From NCBI GenBank assembly GCA_031761405.1, contig JASEVX010000003.1, positions 62,409,025 to 62,473,024 on the forward strand: 64,000 bases of DNA, in the 5' to 3' direction. Below, piece by piece: positions 55,681-64,000 of the stretch. The translations under genes and the position numbers were made by a program. Each line of letters opens with the position of its first letter. The first letter of the stretch is position 1. Under the pieces are notes generated by a model. It ran no database searches and was not told the origin of the DNA. It saw nothing but the letters and a program-made list of their open reading frames with translations. The stretch is from Serripes groenlandicus (Eukaryota > Mollusca > Bivalvia > Cardiida > Cardiidae).

Positions 55681-58600
55681 TCTTTATCACATGATTGTTT
55701 TGTGTACATGTTTCAATCTTCCGTTTTGCTTATGTTAAGATTTTGTTTCAATTGTATAGTTTATTTCAAATATATTCATAATCCATTTACTGTAATGTAC
55801 AACTTATTATACGTATTTTACAATGTATCTAGCATTGTTTATCCGGCAAACACATCCACAATAATTAATTAAAACAAACATAATTAATTCATAGCATGTA
55901 CTTCAGTCTTTTATTCACTACTAAAACTACTACCCATTGTGTTATTCAGTTAATATAATCCAGTGACAATTATATTGTATGTGCTTAACCCTTTCCACTG
56001 TGATGATTTAATTCGTATTATACATTGTGTATGTGTGTGTGTGTATGGGAGGGGGTGCGCGTGCTTGTTAATGATAGCGAGAGGGATATATATTTGAAAT
56101 ACAGTGTTTTGTGTTCTAATGCATTGTTATTGGGTTTTTTAATTACATGAATAAATAAATAAATACATGTTATTTTTTGTAAATGTTGTGACTCTGTCAT
56201 TTGATCATAAACATCAAAGACAAAGTATGTATATTCTGTACTGTGTTTCAGTTTGAAATTTATATCAATGAGTCTAGGACTCGGGCTGCGAAGCAAAATG
56301 AAACACATGAAAGGACTCATTAATAGAAATTTCAAAATGAAACACTGCACTGCATTATGAATATGTTATGTATATGGTATTAAGGTATCTCGAAACTCCT
56401 TTTTCATATACTTTAAAAAGCTGTACATGGTGAACACCATTGGTAGAAAACAGGATGAACACAGTATTTGGGGGAAAATACAGTTCAACGCAATTTGAAT
56501 TGAAACTTTTGAAAAAATTGTGGAAAAGGTAGAATAGTTTACTTTTATTGCAAATAATTTCGATAAGAATTCATTCGTTCAATTCACGTTGAAAACAAAC
56601 GGCCATTGAGCCTCGCCACACTAAAATCCGACAGATAAAAGAAATTGAAATCACGATTTTAACAATGGCATAATTGTATAGTCGCTACTCGCAGCTCTAT
56701 TATTAGAAACGTCCACTAGAAACAATGGTGCTTGAACGACTACATTGCAAACAAGACAGATCCTGATCAGACGATGCGGACGCCTATCCTCATCTCAATC
56801 TTAATTGTATCAAAGACCCAAAGGTCGGTTTCCGTGTGATGTTGGTCATTTTCAGAGTATTTTGATTAGTAATAATGGCTGACGTTCTTTCTTGAGTCAA
56901 GTACACACTGTAACCATCAGTGTTCCGATGTGTATTGACTTTTATCGGTGATACTATGATCATAAATGATCATTTGAACGACGGGTCATATGACCCAATC
57001 GACTTTTAAAAACAATGTGATGAAAGTGAAATTTACTCAAAACAAGTAATGCCTTTTTTTGCCACAATGCTTTCAACTGTATTTAAAAAAGTTTGCCTAG
57101 ATACAGTTCGTGTGCTGTATATGTGGTGTATGTGAAAAAGGCTTAAATAATCAATCTTGCAACCCGGTGACAACCCCCATCTCCTTGGTATAACTTGGAT
57201 GGATTTGTTCCCGTAACGTCGACTTGATTTAATCCTTAGCTGGTCGGTCGAGCGGATCGGGGGCACCCATTATAGGGTATTTATGTGACAGGTAAATATG
57301 TATACCTATTGCTTTAGACTCATGATTTATTCACCGGTGGTTTTTTTTATATATATTTTACATACATGATACAGTTCCTATTTTATTTAATGTCTTTAAG
57401 ATGTTTTTACTAATTGTCTTGTGTAGACATAAATAGTCTATAAATATACGATTTTCTGATGCGTTTGCACTAAATCTTAAATGACCCATGCAAGTTGATT
57501 TCTTTATTGCCCGCTACGGTTTACGCATTTAATGTATCCGTCAAATGTCAAGTTATGTCCCCCTCCTTTGATTGATAATGTACTGAACATTCTGCTGTGC
57601 GTTTGCCATGGTTGACTAAGTGATTGTTGGATTGTTTCATCATTTTACTTATACGTAAGTTATTCGTATGTTTCTAACAGTTTGAACTTAATAAACACAA
57701 ATTAAGTAACAGAATAGTATATTTCTGTTTTATGCCCAGTTTTGCATTTGATTTGTTCAACAAACACCTTGACAGTTTGAACTAAATTAATAATGACTAG
57801 AAAATCATACTTTAACCCCTCCCCCCGCCCTCCCAATTTTGCAGATGTTTTGATTTCTTTATAAAAATGCATTTAAATTCCGTCTATCCTTTAAATCTTA
57901 AAATAAAATAAATCTATATTTATAGTTCTAGACCCCTTTAGGTACACCCTAATCCCGGATTAGTGATAGATTTACACCCATTGTGACATATCCAATGCAG
58001 TCTGGTCCAGATGTACAACCATTTCTAGGCAAACAAAGTTTTAATTTTAGGGACTACTGTAGATCAACCTGGCCCGCGGATGCATTTAGCGTAATTTGAC
58101 CTAAAGATCATGGGAACAGGAGGAGTGACTGTATTACATAATTTATTTAAGTTTAAAGTGTTTGAAATTGTTTAGGCGAGCGGCGCTTTGCAAAAAGTAA
58201 CCGAATTGCATTCGCGACCAGTGTAGATCCTGGTCGGACAACGTATCCGTGAATATAATATAGCCATGCTCTGTTTGCCAATTAGTAAAAGAAGCTTTAA
58301 AAAAGAAAACCTAGCAATGACCATTTGAATCCTGGATAAGCAATGCATGCGTAGTATTTCTATATATTTATGTTAATGTTCGTTTCATCATTCAGAGCAC
58401 GGCTGAAATATTCATCATGTGCGTGTCTGAAGTAAATATTGTGTAAATTAAGCAGGCTTGTTGAATTCGGATTGAGAGGTACATCTCCAAGTACATGAGA
58501 TACGATAAAGAGTCATATGAACTGAGAAGTAACAGTACAACATATGTATGAGCCAATGGACAGTGCTAATGAAGCGACATCGGGAAGTGTAGTCATCACA

Positions 58601-58837
58601 AATTCAATTCTTTTCGAAAGTAGTTTCCTATTCCGAGTCGTTGCATTACCTATAGATTATAAATAGTCTGTTTCAATCCTTGTATATAGTAAAGAGTACC
58701 GGTACGCAACGATGAAAAGTTGAATGGTCTTCAAAGTGGAACTCGACATATACTGAAAACGACATACCAGCCGGTATTTTTAACTTGAATGTGACCGTGA
58801 TTTGAAAGTTTTTAAAAGCCTTGTCGTGAAAAACCCG
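55681..58837. other. Long non-coding stretch
   Basis: A GT microsatellite lies at about 56025-56050. A MITE-like segment is at 57010-57075 (CTCAAAACAAGTAATGCC...GCCACAATGCTTTCAAC). The dispersed GATCAGAC repeat occurs near 56770 and 58220. I see no gene that can be supported on either strand. Confidence 0.5.
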
Positions 58838-59090
58838 ACCGACTCAGTTGTGAAGTGGTTTGACCATCCGCCTTCTGAGCGGGAGACCCGTGGCGACCAA
58901 TAACATAACATATTATATGACATTAGTCTCTTGGCGCTGAGGATAGCGGGGCTAACATTGTGACAGATACACCAGTGTCAAGCAAAATCGATCAACGACA
59001 ATGGCAGTTTACTCCGGAAACGTTGATATATAATTATAAACTGGTACTGTTGAAAGCGGTGCAGGATTACTTAAATCAATCAATCATAAT
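58838..59090 (+). mobile_element. tRNA-derived SINE, decayed
   Basis: A tRNA-like head (CTCAGTTGTGAAGTGG, GCCTTCTGAGCGGGAGACC) leads to a body and a tail with ATAATTATAAACTGGTACTG, TTGAAAGCGGTG and AATCAATCAATCA. The tail matches the family-2 SINE type. No clean target duplication was found. Confidence 0.55.
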
Positions 59091-59754
59091 CTATTACCCT
59101 TAGTATCCCTAATATGTTGTTTTTCTAAACAAACATGTTGTTATCACCAGGAATTTAAAAAAGAAAGATTTTGTCCAGCAAATTAAGTTGTATCAATTGT
59201 CACTAAATTGTTTACTTTGAGATTATTGGCAATGGATCACAAATGCAACACAATACAAAATAAGCGCTTTTTAAGTTAATGCATAATGAACTAACGTACA
59301 TGATATCCCGCATGTTTAACCTAGTCTTCTGTAAGTTCCGCAAATAATTGAGTCGCGACAGATAAATAGGCGTTTTATTGACCTCCTACTTTAAAATGGA
59401 GAACTGAAGAAACAATTGAGATCTCAATATTCGAGGTTGTGTTAAAAATATCAGAACACCTGTTATAATTTGTTTTTTATTATTGTATGTTATTGTGCAG
59501 AATCGGAGGAGTCAGGTCGTTTACAAGCTGTCTCACCTAATATCAGCATGGCTTGCCGTTTAAATATCAGAATATTTCAAAAAGCGTATTATATGATGCG
59601 ATTAATGTATGTCTGTTTGATACGACCTAAACCCCAGATTTAACCCGTATTCTCTTTAATGCGCGGGCGGTTGAGGCGAAGGGACGACTAGATGAGCATC
59701 ATGGTAAATCGTCACAGACTATCTGGTTCCTTAATAAAATATTAAATAGTAATA
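59091..59754. other. AT-rich spacer
   Basis: Nothing recognisable lies between the SINE and the 102-bp repeat. Confidence 0.45.
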
Positions 59755-60380
59755 TACTTTGTTCAACTATAGACCCAGGCAGCAGGTGGGTCAATAGTGT
59801 GTACTGTATGCATGCTACCAGTCTGACTTCCGGCGACGAATGTAAAAGCATAATATAAGTGCTTTGTTCAACTTAATGCCCGGGAGATGGGTGAAGATAT
59901 TGTATGTTTGCTTGGTATCAGTCTGAGTCCTGTATGCGATTTAACTGTCATAGTATGAGGTACTTTGTCAATTATAGGCACAGGAGGTGGAAGATAAGTC
60001 AAACTGTAAGCACGGTTCGTGTCTGGGTCCTGGCGCCAAATATCTTTTCGTCGTATGAGGTTCTTCGGGCCAATACAGGCCCGGGAGTTGGGTGAATAGC
60101 GTGGACGGCATACACGGTACCAGTATGGGTACCGGCGACGAATGTTATGTAATCATATGAGATATTTCAACCAACTATTGACCGGAGAGGTGGAGGAATA
60201 GCTTGTACGGTAAACACGTTACCAGGCTGGGTTCCGGCGGCGAATGTTTTGTCATCGGATGAGATATTTCGTCCTACTATAGGTCCGGGTGGTGGAGGAA
60301 TTGCTAGTAATGTTTGTGCGATACCAGTCTTGGTCCCGGCGACGAATGTTTTTTCATAGTATGAGGTACTTCGTCTCACT
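59755..60380. repeat. ~102-bp tandem repeat, six units
   Basis: Units begin near each TACTTTGTTCAAC/ATATTTCGTCC-like word and share ATAGGCCCGGGAGGTGG, GTGAATAGTGTG, ACCAGTCTGGGTCC, GGCGACGAATGTT and TCATAGTATGAGG. The last two and a half units keep the minus strand open for 70 codons with a 34-residue period (KTFAAGTQPGNVFTVQAIPP type). Earlier units carry stops, so coding is doubtful. Confidence 0.75.
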
Positions 60381-61160
60381 TAAAATATGGTCAAAACGAT
60401 ATTCATGTATACATGCTATTCAATTACTCTCTCAGTGACAATGGCAACATTTAGTCGTTTCAAACAATACAGATGCAGGCTAGTCAGCTCGTAAAGATCT
60501 ATCTCATGTGAAATCAGCATTGTCAGCCTTTTATTTAAATATTCAAAAACTCTTATAACATGCAAAATAGAGCCACCCTATTTTGAACATTGAAGAGTCT
60601 ACTTTAGACCATTTTGTAATTAAAGTGTTAAAAAAAAGTCCGTTATAAAAAATGAAATGAAGACTGACAAACAAAATTTTAAATTTTGAACTTGATGAGT
60701 TCAGATTTTGTAGGAATCTTTTGATGTCATTGTCATCCTGAGGCAAATTCAATTTCACCGAAATATAGATAGAACAATTCATTAAAGTTTCGTATCGTAT
60801 CTTTTCCCTGGCAGAGCAAAGCTATTCTTTCAGACGTTAACTTGTTCGCACATACAACCACATCTGGAGTAGACGACTTTGAAAACTCCTTGGCAAAAAT
60901 TCGGAAGATTCCTATAATGAAAATACTAATATTGAAAATAGTTGTGAACAATTTTGCAAAAAGAAAAATTGCTCGATATAACACTGATAAATGTCCGTAA
61001 TTTCAACTGATTGAAATTGTTCTCTTTGAACTTTTTAAAATTGTTTTTGGTCTGGGTCTTAAGCCCCTGGTCATAGTAGTAAAACCATTTTTTCGGAGTT
61101 GGCAGCCTGCCTATTGCTGTTAACACCAAACAACGCATTTTAGGGTGAAACTGCGCTAGA
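60381..61160. other. Spacer with a MITE-like segment
   Basis: At about 60850-60985 the words ACATACAACCACATCTGGAG, GACGACTTTGAAAACTCC and GCAAAAAGAAAAATTGCTCG belong to the piggyBac MITE family but lack clean ends. No gene is seen. Confidence 0.45.
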
Positions 61161-62268
61161 ACAAGAGGGCCATGAGGCCCTGGAATCGCTCACATGCGAA
61201 TGGGCTATTTAAGACATAACTCTTTCAGCGCCAATGGCAATATCATCAAGACAAACTTTCTGATAAAATGTCAAGCTGCTCAAGTCAAAAATGCGATCTC
61301 TATAGTGTTAACTAGATTGATCTATAATTTGGCCTAGTGACTTAGTTGTTGACCTGACCTGACACATATTCGAACTTACCCTAGATATCATCAAAACAAA
61401 TATTCTGACAAAGTTTCAACATGCTCAAGCCAAACATGTGGCTTCCAGAGTGTTAACAAGATTTCCCTTAAATTTGGCCTAGTGACGTAGTTTTTGACAT
61501 GACATGACCCATATTCGAACTTGGCCTAGATATTATCAGGAAAAACTTTCTGATAAAGTTTCAACATGCTCAAGTTTAAAATGCAGCTTTAAGAGTGTTA
61601 ACAAGATTTTCCTCAAATTTGGCCTAGTGACCTAGCTTTTGACCGGACATTACCTATATTCGAACTTGGCCTAGATATCATCCAGCCAAACTTTCTGACA
61701 AAGTTTCAACATGCTCAAGTTTAAAATGTGGCTTCCAGAGTGTTAACAAGATTTGTCTTAAATTTGGCCTAGTGACCTAGTTTTTAACCGGACATGACCC
61801 ATAATCGATCTTGGCATATATATCATCCAGACAAACTTTCTGACAAAGTTTTAACATGCTCAAGTTCAAAATGTGGCTTCCAGAGTGTTAACAAGATTGT
61901 CCTTCAATTTGGCCTAGTGACCTAGTTTTTGACCCGACATGACCTATATTCAAACTTGGCCTAGATATCACTAAGAAAAACATTTTGACAAAGTTTCAAA
62001 AATGCGGCTTCAAGAGTGTTAACAAGATTTTCCTTAAATTGGGCCTTGTGACCTAGTTTTTGACCTGACATGACCCAGTTTCGAACTTGGCCTAGATTTG
62101 ATGAAGATATATGTTCTGATAAACTTTCATGAATATTGGATGCAAAATGTTGCCTCTAGAGTGTTAACGAGCAAATGTTGACGACGGACGACGGACGACG
62201 AACGACGGACGACGGACAAAATGCGATCACAAAAACTCACCTTGAGCACTTTGTGCTCTGGTGAGCTA
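61161..62268 (-). mobile_element. Full-length family-A element, inverted
   Basis: It begins ACAAGAGGGCCATGAGGCCC and GAATCGCTCAC, has about six inverted A monomers (GGCCTAGTGACCTAGTTTTT, CATATTCGAACTTGGCC, GAGTGTTAACAAGATTT) and ends with five GACGGAC-type units, GCGATCACAAAAACTCACC, TTGAGCACTTTGTGCTC and GGTGAGCTA. Both hairpin ends are well preserved. Confidence 0.8.
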
Positions 62269-62489
62269 AAAATAGTTCGTCATGTATTCAACACAACTGC
62301 ATTTAAAGGTAAAGATCTCCCCCAAAAGTATCATTATAATGTTGTTGGAACATCAGTGGAAAACTTAAGGCGTAAGTACTGCAATATAAGTTAACAAATG
62401 CTTTAGAAATTAATGCGCCAAAAGGTCAAATATTGAAGCTTATTAACGTTCGCGAAGTGGAACGGAAAAGAACAAAGTTTCGTGATAAA

Positions 62490-62815
62490 TGCAGTGGCGG
62501 ATTAACCGGGGTCCCGTAGGGCCCGTGCTACGAAAAAATAAATGGTAAACAAAGAAGTCGCGGACAAATGCAGTGGAAGACAGTGGTACAGTGATAGATC
62601 TTTGTACCAAAGGTCCCGGGTTCGAATCCCGTGATGAGCGGGTTCTGCCTTTGGGATTTTTTTTCACGTGAACGGCGCGAGTACTGGTTATGTCTCATTG
62701 AAGCAGACATCGCGCGTGAATAATATACATTTTTAGCTTGTTGCACAATCGATGTAGAATAAAAAGTTTAAACAAAATGTAGTGGCGGATTTAACGGGGA
62801 CCCGTTGGGCCCGAA
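62490..62815 (+). mobile_element. Family-1 SINE between direct copies of a GC-rich repeat
   Basis: The SINE (about 62560-62775) has B-box GGTTCGAATCCCGTGATGAG, then CTTTGGGATTTTTTTTCACG, GCGCGAGTACTGGTTATGTC and GATGTAGAATAAAAAG, matching 23769-23975. It is bracketed by two copies of AGTGGCGGATT...CGGGG(T/A)CCCGT and GGGCCCG at 62492-62527 and 62781-62816. Those copies may be a hAT-type end or simply a duplicated segment. Confidence 0.65.
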
Positions 62816-63130
62816 AATTGGTCATGCCGGGTTAAAAACTAAGTCACTAGGCCAAATGAAGAAAAATCTTGAATACACTCTGGATGTTGCATTTTGAATC
62901 AGAATAATTGTCTTGGTGCGTTTTGCATTGTTCAAACACTTTCCCCCAGTCTAGTACATGTTTTAGAGAATTATTTCTACTTGATGGAAGTTGATTTAAC
63001 ACTGACATATTTCTCAATATAATAAGGCAGAAACTTCTGCCTAAACCTGTTGTCAAATTTACCTTTGATTCTTCATGTCTTAAATGTGTATACTTGTGAG
63101 CTCTTGCACTCAGGTGAGCGATATAGTGCC
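62816..63130 (+). mobile_element. Family-A 3' part with an inverted LINE remnant
   Basis: GGTCATGCCGGGTTAAAAAC and AGTCACTAGGCCAAAT lead to TTTTGCATTG. After an insertion of about 190 bp the A right end resumes as CAGGTGAGCGATATAG with a decayed hairpin. The insertion, read on the minus strand, encodes YTHLRHEESKVNLTTG, RSFCLIILRNMSVLNQLPSS, which resembles the tail of a LINE ORF2 (the R...SVWNxLP pattern with Trp replaced by Leu). Confidence 0.5.
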
Positions 63131-63712
63131 AAGAAGGTCCCCCTGTTTTTAAATTGGCATTTTCATAATATTTACTTTTTTTTATATGATCTTTCAACTT
63201 CTTAACAATAAATACATAAACATAACCTGCAATTGTTAATTCCTTTCACATTCTCCCTACTTCTCCAACCAACCTGCATCCCCCAGGCCGTCAGCACTTC
63301 AGTGCTTTGATTATATATTGGTCTCCTATTCCCCAATAACTACCACTTGGAGTGAGAGGAACGAAAGTAGCTCGTATAGGTGGAAATAAAACATATCTAC
63401 ACATTTGGGAATATCTAAGTGATATTTAAAAGTTACATATGATCGTTATTAAAGTTAATTCTTCACCTCTGCCTAAATCTTGGATTCCTGGTTATTCTCC
63501 GTTTGACATAACTCGGATAAGGTGTAACATCACAACATAATAGGTTCCGGGTCGTAGTATCCCAAAATAGTCCTTTTTGATGAAATTTTGAAATTGCACT
63601 TCTCCTGCATTGTTTCATGGAGATAACAAGTCAGATACGTATAATGTTTTTAATGTGTTTTCAGCTTCAGCAATCCTGTATCATGTATGGGCATTTATTT
63701 GTATATATTGCA
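63131..63712. other. Spacer
   Basis: At 63285-63320, CATCCCCCAGGCCGTCAGCA and CTTCAGTGCTTTGATTATAT resemble 32795-32840. No gene is seen before the putative exon. Confidence 0.45.
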
Positions 63713-63829
63713 GGACTATTTTGTGATGCGGCATGCGTAGAAGGTTGTGGATCGATGCAGTTCGGTGAAGGCTTTCAACCAGAAAGTGTCACTGTTGATG
63801 TGTACGACTACGAACATCGAAAACTATAA
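63713..63829 (+). CDS. Possible last exon of an unrecognised gene
   Basis: A good acceptor (TTTGTATATATTGCAG) at 63697-63712 is followed by an open frame GLFCDAACVEGCGSMQF, GEGFQPESVTVDVYDYEHRKL and a TAA at 63827-63829. AATAAA lies 20 bases downstream (about 63851). The frame runs through the acceptor into the upstream intron-like sequence, so the first codon is set only by the splice site. It is short and cysteine-rich (three Cys in 12 residues). I do not recognise the family, and no upstream exon was found. It could be chance. Confidence 0.3.
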   Translation, partial: GLFCDAACVEGCGSMQFGEGFQPESVTVDVYDYEHRKL

Positions 63830-64000
63830 CCGCTGTGCAAAGAAAGACCAATAAATTGTGGTTAAAGATCAGCAGAGGTAGGAAAACATCCAATTTCACT
63901 CTATATTCAATTGCCCAAAAAGTCAAGGTGTCAATTCATAAACACTGTATTACTCCGCTCTACTACAATGCGTTCATTGATAGAAGTATATGCGTCTATT

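Noticed and set aside
56018..56350. 110-codon minus-strand frame ending in a GT microsatellite
   Set aside because: Its tail is translated dinucleotide repeat and the rest is unremarkable.

Overview
This is eukaryotic nuclear DNA, AT-rich and crowded with repeats. It most resembles a bivalve mollusc. The supporting signs are interspersed elements built from 160-170 bp tandem cores, tRNA-headed SINEs with a GTGATATAACTG...ACGGCG tail and (AATC)n end, a B-box/NHL-repeat TRIM-like gene with an intron just before its ATG, and spliced transposase genes. The species cannot be named from the sequence. There is no bacterial gene organisation, operon or CRISPR array, and no rRNA gene or convincing free-standing tRNA gene.

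Layout. 1-8.9 kb: nested mobile elements (families A, G, E and B here) and a piggyBac-like MITE. 9.67-11.62 kb: a degenerate PIF/Harbinger transposon with intact ends. 12.82-16.46 kb: a hAT transposon with matching ends and an apparently intact two-exon transposase gene. 16.57-18.02 kb: one complete family-A element. 18.3-19.6 kb: a spliced gene of unknown role with a PD-(D/E)XK nuclease-like motif. 19.8-29.9 kb: families B, C and D plus a LINE 3' end and a SINE. 30.2-32.4 kb: a broken mariner carrying a SINE and a probable intron. 33.1-35.5 kb: an 18-bp minisatellite. 35.9-49.9 kb: MITEs, a broken Mutator-like transposase, a long-armed foldback, a 44-bp minisatellite holding a LINE fragment, and a full inverted E element. 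53.9-55.7 kb: a TRIM-like B-box/NHL gene with two frame breaks and a decayed partial duplicate behind it. 58.8-63.2 kb: SINEs, a 102-bp tandem repeat, an inverted full-length A element and a LINE remnant. 63.7-63.9 kb: a possible last exon of a gene of unknown identity.

How it fits together. Most of the window is transposable elements inserted into one another rather than genes acting in a pathway. The most notable feature is a set of elements that share one design: a terminal hairpin beginning TAGCTC or TAGATC, a short tract of repeated GTCCGTC/GTCCGGCGTCC, a tandem core of about 160-170 bp, and an end hairpin followed by CTCTTGT. The cores differ completely between families while the ends stay alike. 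Several insertions can be read as filled sites whose empty version is present in the same window, and all fit insertion between two Ts. This suits Helentron-type non-autonomous elements, but no Rep/helicase gene is present here.

Limits: frames, splice sites and repeat borders were read by eye. Family names A-I are local labels. No database search was possible.
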